From Cylicocyclus nassatus (Eukaryota; Nematoda; Chromadorea; Rhabditida; Strongylidae): a stretch of 64,000 bases of DNA. This document shows positions 14,801 to 26,800 of the stretch, piece after piece (within the stretch, counting starts at the first letter, position 1; each line of letters starts with the position of its first letter). Below the pieces are notes generated by a model. It worked only from the letters and a program-made list of their open reading frames with translations. It ran no database searches and was not told where the DNA came from. The position numbers and the translations under genes are program-made. The DNA is taken from positions 6,998,284 to 7,062,283 of the forward strand of contig CATQJL010000001.1 of the NCBI GenBank assembly GCA_958299035.1. The letters run 5' to 3'.

Positions 14801-17800
14801 AGGAAAAGGTGATATGACAGAATACCGCACCGGACGTACTTTATTGCCGAGTATGGAAACACGGCGTAACTCGTTCCACGCTAGACGCTACGCGACGAAA
14901 CGCGCAGCTGAGCTGCGCGTTAACTGTGAGTTTAGTGCGCGTTTCAGGCTCGCGTGAAACTGGGAGTTAACTCCGAATTTGGTTAGAGAAAGAGAAATAG
15001 TGTGTAAACGCAGAAGTTCAGCTAAAAAGTCCTCCGCGGTACATTTTGCTCCGAGTTCATCAAGCATGATATCACGGTGCACGGTTGAACACAAAAATTT
15101 GAAATTTTATAAACTTTTGGTCCCGGGGGTTATCAGACGTGCTGATCACGAATCCGATGCTCATTTTTCGCCATTCGTCCACATAACGAGGTTGCAGTAG
15201 GAATACGGTAGTTGGGCGGAAATCACGAAATTGTCTAAAACTTGGTACAGTGGGGTTATTTGGCACGCTGATAACGACTATGATGTTCATTTTTCGCTAC
15301 GGGCCACGTAACGGCTACGGTAGGGGTACGGTAGTTAAGGAAAATCACAAAATTGTCCGAAACTTGGCACAGTACGATTATTGTGGCACGCTGATCACGA
15401 ATATGTTGTTCACTTGCGATTGCGGATCCATTTAGCGAGCATACGGTAGCTATATGATAACTGGGCGAAAATCACAAAATTCGCTGAAACTTGGTGTGGT
15501 GGGGTCATTTGCTATGCTGATTATGAATATGCTAATCATTTTGCATGAAAATGCAATTTATGGTTTTCATCGGCCAGCGCAGTGCCCTACTCCATCTTGA
15601 ACCTCTCGGCAGCTGCGGCGCTGCGAAATGAAAGCCATAAGTAGTCTCATCCTTATTTTCCAAAAACACACGCACCCTAAATGGCGTCATAGAAATACCC
15701 TTGATGGCACAAATGGCTAATAGGCTAGTAGGCAGTAGGCTCTGCCTACTTGAATTTCATTATTATTTTCGCATGACCTTTTCAACCATGCAACTACCAG
15801 CTTTGAGAAACTAATATATAGTCCCAACCACCTTCTTCTCCAAATGTAAATGTAACAGATTTTCGCAAGAGATTTTTTTTTCCGAAACCAAACCATGAAT
15901 TATGCTTTTTGCTATTTCGTGATATAGTTGTGATGAACGCAAATTTTCGTCGAATGAATGAATATCGAATAATATTCTTCACACTTTATTGAACGAATGA
16001 ATAGTTGAATTTTGAGAATCTTTCAAATGAACGAATATTAGTCAATTTCCGATTTTTATATTATTCAAATTCAAATATTCGAATATGGGTACATTCCAAA
16101 ATTCGAACTTTCGAATATTCGATAAACCGAACTAGATCGAGTGATTCGAATAAGCGAACAACTGAATAGCATCGAATATCGAATGCAATAAATAATCGAA
16201 TACTCGCATGCAATATTCGGACATTTAATCGCCATAGTCGATTTGAATATTCGAACAAGGATTTCCGAAATTTCTCGAATATTCGTATAGTTGAATAACT
16301 TTCTTTTGAGATTCCTCGCATATTCGAGTATTTGAATAATATATTCTTCCAAGTTGTCGAATGAACGAAATATTCGATTAGAAGAACACTCATCAGCCAG
16401 CCGATAGTATTATCAAAGTGATAAAGGCATGTGGATAATTCCACGATGTGTTTCTTTTCACTTATGGTTGTTACATTTTACGCATATTCGAGTTCAAGAG
16501 CTTTTAGCTGAATTTTGATACTTAAATTATGGTTTGTCAATAAATCAGTCACCTTCGCTAGTCTCCTATCTCGGAATACAGCTGGCGATAATCAATTCTT
16601 TTATGGTTGGGATTTTCTGAGTAGTGATATCGTAAGTGGGGGTTGAGAAAAGGAAGGAAGAATACGTATAGCAGTGGCGTACCCAGATTTCCGCTCGGGG
16701 GGAGGAGGAACAAAAAAATTTTTCGAATGACTTTTCGGACGCACTCCGAAAAATTTTTTAGGATGCTTTCCAGAATTTTTTCGGCCCCCTGACCCTAAAA
16801 TTCAAAAAAAGGGCGTGGCGGGAGCCGCGCCCCCGAATAAATTTTTTTGAAGGCTAATTTGAAAATTTTTTTCATATTACTTCAATTATTCACAAGTAAA
16901 AACAAGTCGCTTGCACATTTTTATAACACATTTAGATAACTTTCAAAAATTGCGCAACCCATTCTCGGCGGAAAGGGGGGGGGGGGCGCCCCGTTCAGTG
17001 TGCCACTGACATATAAGTATTTTAGTAAGTCCACAGTTCAGAGCGAAGAGGCATCATGCCTCTTGACGTGCCTGAACACGTAGGATGTAAGCAAAGAGTA
17101 CATATGGCGGCAGAATGGCGATGCTGCCGAGGTGCTCCGTGGCCTAGTGGTCTAGTAGTAGGAACTTCGCGCCGAGCAAAGGAAGTTCAAGTTTCCGACT
17201 TAGTCGGAGTGTTTTGCGATAAGTCGTGTGGTAGCTCCTCAACAACTATAGCGGCTCCGCAAGTAGCAGTAGGCTTCGAGTAGTTTCAGAAACGAGACTC
17301 GGAGTTAACTTTGAGTTTCAAAACGAAACTCAGAGTTAACTCTGAGTTAATGAGCAGCCTTAAACTCGGAGTTTTGGCCAGATTACTACCGGCCCTGGTC
17401 GGAAGTGTGCGCCACACTTGACAGGACATACATGCCAATAGTACATTTCGGAAATTATTCCACGTTTTTGAAGCCCCGCCGTTACACACAAATTTAGTTT
17501 ATTTTCCTACAAGAACTTATTGCTCATTGACTCGATTTTATTCACTTACAAGTCCAAAGTGTCACGTAGCGGCACTTTGGACTTGTCAATAAATCACGAA
17601 GCTGCAGTGACATGGGCATATTTTCGTTGCGAATTCAGCTGCGCACGCCGCAAGCTGCTGTGTCCTGCGACAGTAGTATGAAGGAACTCCAAAGTGTTAT
17701 AACTTTCAACATTGAAAAAAATCACCAAAGTAGCTTGAACCTTCTTTTGACTACTTTTTCGCACAGCTTGCTCGTTTTGATTGCTTGAAGATCATGTTAT

Positions 17801-20800
17801 GCTTATTCTTACTTTGGAGTTGGGCTCTCCTTGGCGGACTGGTTGAGCTATAAGCTCCGGTTTGTTTTTTGGAAATCATTTGAGATCGTGGCTAGCAAAC
17901 GAAGGGGCACGGGTACCATCTCCTTAGGTTACGATTCGTTTAGATTCATATTCGTTGTGCAGTACTTGACAGTATTCTGTTTTGCAAATGTAGCAATGCT
18001 CATGAGTTTTGGGCTCTCCCCGGCAGGCCGGTGGGTGCTTACCCGTCGTCCTTTGCTTGTTTGAATATTAAGATTGTTTGCTGGCTAACGCGGGGCATGG
18101 GCTCCATCTCTGTGGATGGAACTCATTATTGACATTCGTAATATCCAGAGGCCTTCTTGCAAGCTAAATCGTTATTCTTTAGTCTACATGAAGTCTGGGC
18201 TTGAAGCATATGATGTTCTGCTGCTATTCGTGCTTTGTGTAAAACTAAAAATTACATTGTTTTTCTTGTTATGGTACGCCTCGAGCGTATTTAATGAAAA
18301 TGAAAAATGAAAATGAAAGATTTTAAGCTTAGCCTAGACAGTTTGAAATGGACACTTATTATAGAAAGTGGGGGCATCATCGTTCGAAGGTCAGAAGTTG
18401 CGCCATCGCCATCAATGGGCCGCCTGATATCTGCGGTCTTCTTACTTGTTTCCCTTTGATTTTTGACCTGAGCTACTGCTCCCCCAAAGTGAACATTCTG
18501 GCCTCCTCCTTGCCCAGTCTTTAGCTTTATTGTACTGTATTGTTGTCTGATTTTGCAGTTATCTCAATAGTTGTTTGGTTTTGCCAATTTGGTTTATCTC
18601 GCTTAGTGCCCGTAGTTCTAGATTGTTTCTTCTCTTTTTCCGGTCTGTCGACTTTTGTCCCATCATTTTGGATCGGCTCTATTGATATGGAGCCAAAATG
18701 TGCAGAACTTACAGCAAATCGCTTAAGTCATATCACATCTTCTTGACTGTATGGTTTTTTGTTATGTAGTTTACAAGAAGAGCAAAATCTGTAAAAATAA
18801 GTTGGTTTGCTCTCACAATGGCTGCGAGTTCTGTAGCTTATGGCTGCCACTCCTTTCGGTCCATCAATATCATGAAAAACTGCTGATAAGGTGTTAGAAT
18901 CAGAGCAGATTTTAAATAAGCTCATGCATGGGAGAAGAATTGAAACATCAAAATACGAGGAAAATGATAGAAGAAAAGAGGAAACGAAGAAGACGGCGAG
19001 CACTAAGCGTTGCATCGATTGAAGGAGATGATTACGCCCGCTAACGCGGCGCAAGGCCCGAGAGGCGGCTGCGGCAGCATTGACACTCACACTGACAATC
19101 ATACCCCATGCTTACGACGTGAGTAAAGAGGTAAGACGAAAAATACTTTGGATTGAGCATTCTTTAGAATAATTTCGTAAATTGGATATGAGACACTGCA
19201 TGCATAGGTGTTTTGTTTGAAAGGTGTTTTGTTTTTACCTATTACTTGCTTTCAAACAGATAGAACAATTTTTTAATTTCAGATAGAACAATTCTTATAA
19301 AAATTGTTCTATCTGAATTTAAAAAAAATCTGCAATTTATCTTAAAAGGCAGAATACGATACCGTTTTACTAAATCATTCTTGGGCTAAGCAAATGAGGG
19401 TGTGTACGTTACTCTGACTATTTCAAATTTGTACGCCATATCGCCTCAAAAAGTAGCCGTTAGAAAAAAGTGAATAACGCAACAAGCTTGCCCATTTATG
19501 ATTTCCATGAGGTTGCAGGTATTTCAAAGAACCAATAAAATTTTTGAGGCAACTCCTTAGGTCATCAAAATATCAAGGACCAGAGCTTTCTTTCACACTT
19601 TTCCTCCCCTCATCGTGGATGGAGCTTAGTAAACTTCCGTTCGCATTATAAATTGTCTCGTATATTATTTTGACAATTGTCTTGGGTTGAGCTGTTCAGA
19701 CTTTGCGTTGATCAGAATAAACGCATAATCTTCGAACGAATGGAGGAGGAATCTGGTATTTCATGGGTACAATTTGCCACCGTGCGGCATCCCATAAAAA
19801 GATTTCTCAGCGGATACGCGGACAAATGCCTTCGGTAATTTTGTTCACATTTTCTGAATAATAAAGCGAGCCATTTGCTGGCTTGCGGTTGAGTCATACT
19901 CATTCGGCAATATGAAATGCGTCAGAAATTCATTGCCCGCAAATTACCGTCGCACAGGTTTGGGTTGACAACGCCTTGCACTGCTGACAAAGTTCCTGCG
20001 TGAAAAAGGTGAGGGTCTGAAAATTGAGAAAAATGCGCTTTTTGCCGTCTTTGCGAAAGTAAATGTTTATATCTGTGTTACAAAAATGATATTAGGTTGG
20101 CACATGAGTAATGCTTTTTATTTAAATTCCTTCCTTTTGGAATGTGGCACATCCATTCTTTGGCAATACAGGGACTATGATGCAAGCTACAATTGCATAC
20201 ATTTTTTGTCGAATTTCGACTTTTTGTGTAGGGGTTGCAGTAGGTTTACGGCATAGGAAAATTTTTAGTTTGCGTTATTGTGCTGAAACTTGGTCTCAAT
20301 GGTGGTTATTCGACTTTGACAAAAATCCATTCCGTATGAAAAGGCCTTTTTTGCAGGGTCAAAGTATGAGTTTTTACCTTAGCAATGAATAAATAGATGT
20401 TTGTGTTCAGCATGTTGAACCTTAATGTTCAAAGTCTCGACAAATACTGAGGTTTCGCTTAGTTATATACGGATGCCCTTCCAAATTTGACGCTTGACTT
20501 ATCACATTGTCGAGGGCGTCGGATCCTGATTTGTCTTCGAATGACACTCCTTTTTTTATGAGTTTATTGCGTCAACCTCTAACAGCATGCTCTCTGTAAT
20601 TCTGTTTTGATGTGTTTGATTCAGGTTGTGCACGGCTGCGCTTTCGCTAAAAAACCAGAAAATTCCAATTTTCAATAGTCTTCAGAAATGCTTAAATTTA
20701 TTCTATCACGTTATTAAAAAGTAGGCGCTTTGAGCAAATGTAGCTCAAATCACGATCCATACAATGCAAAAATATGAGAGCGCTACTAATAAGAGAAAAA

Positions 20801-23800
20801 TATGGGAGAAGTAAATCTTATTTGGCAGCTATACATGGTTCATCAATTCAGTGTCGGATGCGAAAGCACTTCCACTCCCGCGTGAGACTCTGCACTTCTT
20901 CCGCGAACATGTCTCGAATCATATCCAATCGATTGAGGCTCCGCTTTTCCCACGCTCGCGGTGGGAAAGTGATCAGAGAGCATGTTCGCGAAAGAAATGC
21001 AGAGCCCAGGCGAAGCGGGGATGCTGGTGCTCCCGACACTGCAGTTAATACCTGTATATCACCAGAGTGCTGTGTGCGCCGCATCACTTGATCTGAGAAA
21101 CGGCAATGCAACGCAAAGCTAATTCACATGTCTCGCTTCTCTGTTGTTTTTCTTGCAAAAGGCCACAGTCATCTATGGTTCATTGACTGCAAATCTCTGA
21201 AACAACTTAGCATCGCGTATCGGCTGAGAAAGTGTTCTCCAGAAGTTAATCTGGAAACCTTGCGGTTGGCGTTTACGTCAACCACCATTTTCGTATGACA
21301 TATCAGTGCACTATGACAGTTCAAAATTTATTGATATAATCTTGCCGATGCTTCAGTATAGAAAGTTGGTCTCCCTTCAGGCACGATTTTTTCAGACGTT
21401 CAACGACCGCGGAAAAATTAGAGAGATTTTGCTTGAAATGTAAAGATATACATTGTTTCGTCAAGGAGTTATATAACTTTTTGAACCTATTCTACGCAAA
21501 AAACTTCGTGCAGCCTTTGCCTACCTTGTTCACCGATTACGATTACGTTGCTGTACACTTTGCGCCACAAAATTGGTACGTTTTAACTTCTGACCCAAAA
21601 CATGGGATAGACTTACTTTTGGTCTCCTAGGTATTGCAACTTTGACAAATACATTGATGATTACAATATACTTCGTCAAGGAGAAAATCGTGAAGGAATT
21701 ATGAAATACGCGCAGGAGTTCAAAACAATACTCACGAAAGCCAACGTTCCCGATGAGTACGCAGAAGAGATACACAGGCAATTACTTAGTAAGCAGCATC
21801 GCTTAAGTTTTCCAATATGCAAAAACTACATTGCTTCCAATGGCTGTTTCAGTTTTTTTTGGAGTCTTCATATGTATCTACAAGGTACATCATTGGTTAA
21901 ATGTTAGGAACAAATCTCAGTTTTTTTGTTGGGAGCTTTCTTAATTGTAGTCAATGACAATGACAATAGAGTCTACACTCTTTCTCTCTCGCCATGGCTT
22001 ACTGTTGTCATAAATTCCCTCAACGTGCGCGCTCTTCTCTCGTCATACAGAAGACCTGGCGAGCCGGTTTTCTCAGAACGAAGCCCCTTGATTTCGCTGA
22101 AACTTTACGAAGTCAGCTCTGACCCTTTTGGAGAGTTGCTGAATTCTAACTGGCGTTTTTACATGTAAAGTAAAGGTGAAATTAGATCAATAAAAGCAGC
22201 AAAAAACGATCAAGATCTCTATCTCTCAAAAAATTCCCGTCCACTTTACAATATAGGGTCTCCCAAAAGTATGTATACACTGTATGATCGATGTTATCTC
22301 TTTTCTCAAGAAGTCTTTTGCTTATCTCCAGGTACTATTCTGGAGAGCTGGTTTTAACTTAGATTCACAGAATGGAGCGAATCGCCGAGCAATCTTCATT
22401 ACCGCAGGAATACGGTAGAAACTTCGAGAGAGGTTGTGAGCAATTAAGGGTGCTAATCCGTAGAAAGCAGAGCAAACAACTAAAAAATTTTATACCAGGC
22501 AAATTCAAGCCCTAAAACCAGTTATGAAATTTGCGCTTTACCGCAGCGCTTCTTTCCTCAAGTTGTGAGAGGTAAACCGCAATAGTTACTTCTATGATGC
22601 TCTTCAAAATCGTGATTACACCATTTGAAAGCTTTGCAAACTCGTAAAAAGTTGAGTACTGAATTCAGCGTGAGAAACCCTGGTACGTCACTTTTCAGAT
22701 TTTTTCAAAACTTTTTGAAACACGATTAATCACAATGACGCTGTAAGCTGGAAGTTTCTACCGTAATCCTACCGTAACAAAGAGCTCAGTGATTCTCTCC
22801 ATAGTGTACTAAGTTGAAGCCAGCTTTACAAAATAGTACCTGAAGGCACGCAAAGGTCTTATTGGGAATAGAGAAAATAGACTTTTTTACATAAACCTCT
22901 TTTGATTAGTATTATATACAATCCAAATTTGGTGTCGTATGCACATCGAGCTGTAAACAAGCCATTTGTTTGCCAGTCTTGCATTCTGATTGCGCGCCCT
23001 TCATCAAGCAACATGGTGGAGCATCTCAGTCGCGTAGTAACTTGCTTCTGAAGCGTGCTTTTTCAATTGATTTCTTATATGTCTGCATAGCATGTTTTAC
23101 GATATCTCCCTTGCTTTCCCCTCTTAGGGCCGCATGCACTAACATGGCCGCGGGAGGAGATCACAGCTTCAAAAAAAGCTTCATATTCTGAAGCTTCAAA
23201 TATCTGGATTTCACGCTGTTTACCTGTTCGTAAGTATTCCTACTACTTCACTATGAACATGTTGAACAGGAGCGAGAAGCTGTACGAACCGCATTTTCCA
23301 CCTTTTGTATGATTCTTGATGATCCCCGGCGCTTTCCTTTGAAGTCATTTTTCTTTCTCCGAAGTTAACGAAAACCTTCCAAAGTTGTACTGAACATCTG
23401 ACACAACAGTGCTAAGCACGTTGCTGATGACGGATGAATTTTTGAAAAACTGAATTTTTCGGTAAACCTCAAATTTCGACCTGTGGGTCATCCATCATTT
23501 GTTCTTATCAGCAACATGCTTAGCACTGTTGGGTTAGATAATATGCACAATTTTGGAAGTTTTTCGTTGACTTCGGAGAAAGAAAAATGCCTTTAAAGAA
23601 AAGCGCCGGGGATCATCAGAGATCATACAAAAGCTGGAAAATGCGGTTTGTACAGCTTCTCGTTGTTGTTCAACATGTTCATAGTAAAGGATAGTAGTAC
23701 TTACGGATAGGTACACAACGTGAAATCCAGTTATCTAAAGTTTCGAAATATGAAGCTTTTTTTGAGCTGCGATCCCCTCCTCGCGGCCATGTTAGTGCAT

Positions 23801-26800
23801 GCGGCCCTTAGTCTTCTGTGTCGGGCCCTATATGCACAGCCATGATGACCAGTAAAACGTCACCATCAGTAATAGTACCTTTCCATAAAATGCAACTGCT
23901 AATCGCTCCTTACACCTATCTGGAAAAGTGCCAGCTTGAGCTTTACGTACATATATAGTAAGCCCTTTACCGTGCTCGCTTCTTCGCTTATGTTCCAAGT
24001 TGGCTTGGAAAAAGTAGTTTCGTCGAGTCATTTGTAACTTGATATGTGATTGCGCACACTGCGCACGGCAGCCCACGACACCCTTACTAGTAACTCCTCA
24101 GTAAAACTTTTTGAGCTAACAATTTGCGGAAGTATGTATTAATGACTAATGACACTTATGTAATTAAACCAAAACAGATGGATAAAAAGGAGAAATTAGT
24201 GGAAATGGGAGGTTCTGAATTTACAAGTCACCAAGTAGAGTGTTACACATAGTTATAAGTTGCTCATAGAATCGTAACAGTGTCGGCGTCCGCCAGCGTT
24301 GCTTTCGCAGTTCCCAAACGCATTTTCTTCGTTTTCGAAGCATTTTTTCTGCATGCTATGTAGTTGCTACTTGAAGTAACTGAACTGAGCACTGGATATC
24401 TTTTCGTTATATGCCCATGTAAGTTTTGAGGCGCAAAGGCCGCAAAATCCATTGCCACTTAATGTTGATGTCGTGTTTGATTTTAGAAATACCTTATACG
24501 AATAGGCAGGGACTTGTGATGGGAAGTGTCTTGTGGTAGTGTAAAGAATTTGAAGTTGATGAATGCTGCAGTTTGCATCATCCTGACGTGAACAGCTTCA
24601 TTAGCTCCACTGCACTTACGAAGGAGGTCCGATTAGTCGAAGTGGTCTTTCCAAATGAGTCTATACCACTTTGAAGATAATTAAACGCTGATTCCAAATC
24701 TGTTTTCACTATCTGCCGAGCGCCTCTGCATGCCGAATTATGAATATATTCTTGGTGCGAAATTTGAACGCATAATCTAGGTAAAATCAAATTGCATGGT
24801 CTTTTCAGCGCTCTTATAGAGAAGTGTTAAGTATGAGTGTTTTAGACAGAAGGGATTGTTCAAATGAAGTGCTCTGATAATAAACATTGGACCATATGAG
24901 CAATTCTGACGAATTTTGTTCTATTTATGCATTTTATTTCTCAACTCAAAAAAGCCCATGACTCGACGTCTATAGGCGATCGGCAGATAGCGAATGCAGA
25001 TTTGGAATTAGCGTTCGGTGTTCTTTATAGTCGTATCAATTTCCCGGCCGAAAAGGCCGCTTCGACTAAGCGGACCTCCCTTATAATGAATTGAGATCGG
25101 TGTGCAGTGGTCGTTGTTGCCACGTGGGTCTTTGGATTGTTGCAGTTGTGCACGTGGGAGATTACCTCGAACTTGGGTAACTAAACCTTCTTTAACAAAT
25201 ATAAAATTCAAATAAACGGTATTGCAAGCGAAATATAGTACCAGCATAACATGAGATTCTTATTACGGCAAAGCGTTGGTAATAAAATGCGATTGATATG
25301 TTTTGGCCTGAATGAACTGAACGCAAATAAAGGCACTATAATTGGAAGCGTATTTAAGGCACACCAAATAAGGTCGTTCCATAAGTTCGTAGCGTTTTTA
25401 TTTTTGTCGTCATTTTCTGGTAAAGCGGTAGGTTTACCGCAAAATGTGCGTACCCTCCGAAAGAGCCAATTCTACTCTACAAGAACTGCGTTTTATTTTC
25501 AGAGTAAACCTGATGACCTTTGTTTTGAGACTGCTCAAAGCAGAGTTTCTTGTTTAGCAAAAAATGGCGCTTTCGGCATTTCCATCTTCGGTGCTATATA
25601 CGGAAATTACGAGACAAAAATTTCCATTTGAAATTGTTATGAGTGACGAAGAATACTGTTTACCGGACTTTGATGCACGTAAAACAAGAATCCTTTTCAA
25701 CGGGGACGCTACAAAGAATGATAGAGCGCACTTTTACGGTATGCGTAGATGTTTTGCGTTTGGCTGGAATGAGGAAGTTTTCTGAGCCAAAATTTTTCGG
25801 GAAAGCGTAAAATCGCTGGTCACCGGTTGCATTCAAACTTTTGCACCACCTAGACAAAGCAGTTTATCGCTCAAGGCTTGATAGCAGGACGAGAACATTC
25901 TGTTACGAAACGACGCGTAAAACTCAAGCTGCAGCAGTCGAAGACAGCAACTTTTGAGACTTCGTTCAAACAGTTCTTAGCACATTGGCTGGACACCATT
26001 GTGTCAGTACATCAACAATGCTTGCTACTTGCTACTCCGACTATACATACAGAGGAATATTTGTGGGATATGGACGAAATGCGAAAAACACAGGTGCCGA
26101 AAAGGCTATTTTCTGCCACTCAGAAAACTTTGCTTTGAAAATTATGAACCAAAGATCATTAGGTTTGCTTCAAAAACAACAAATAGGTTTTGTAGAAAAA
26201 ACTTGGCTGTTTCGATTAATACCAGATAATTTGCCGTAAACCCACTGCTTCATTACAAAACGACGACGAAAATGAAAACGTTACGAACTTATGGAACGAC
26301 CAATAAGATGAAGCAATGATCTAAATGACGCTGAAGTCAAGAATGAAAGGAGGAGGTCGCCAGCTGCGGCAGCACCTTGCTTTTTACTTCTTGGCGCAGC
26401 TGCAGCTACAAAGAAAGGGCTTGCTGCGCACTCAACTTTCAAAGGCAATAAACCATTCATCAAAACGGAAAATATTGGTCGAGTTTCTCAACACCTCTTG
26501 TTAGCACGTTCAATGTTTAAAAAAGCAAGATTTTGACAATCTTGAATGGCTTGAAGCAAAATTTGGGATCAGAGAAACAGACTTTAGCGACTAAACCATG
26601 TTGACAAGCGTGAACTCACTTAAACAGAAGCGAACCACGCGCGAATTATGAGTATGGGGAACTTTTTTGATAGGTCATCTCCAAATATTTCATATAGAAT
26701 AAATATATGGTTGCAAAGCTAGACCATTCTTTCAGTTCAGAAAGGTTTGTGATCTTTTGACCTTCTCTGAGAAATGTTGTTTCTGAAAAAACGAATGACA

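Larger units (their letters stand above)
7896..19699 (+). other. Gene A intron 5 (11.8 kb)
   Basis: A single very long intron between exons 5 and 6. It holds the TA-flanked MITE at 10473-11064, paired hairpins near 14616-14711, a ~125-bp tandem array (15100-15545), an ATTCGAA-rich stretch (about 15950-16490), a tRNA-like stretch (17122-17205) and a hairpin at 17548-17586. Stretches 7896-10300, 11070-14600 and 17600-19690 hold no exon or element I could assign. Confidence 0.6.

Noticed and set aside
16061..16444. 127-residue minus-strand frame
   Set aside because: Produced by ATTCGAA-type low-complexity sequence that is open in several frames.
20092..20110. Complete mariner element starting at TATTAGGTTGGCACATGAG
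   Set aside because: No inverted partner end and no transposase frame were found downstream; kept only as a possible fragment.
25251..25785. Overlapping frames of 126 and 73 residues
   Set aside because: They run into the terminal repeat of the MITE at 25371-26303 and show no transposase signature.
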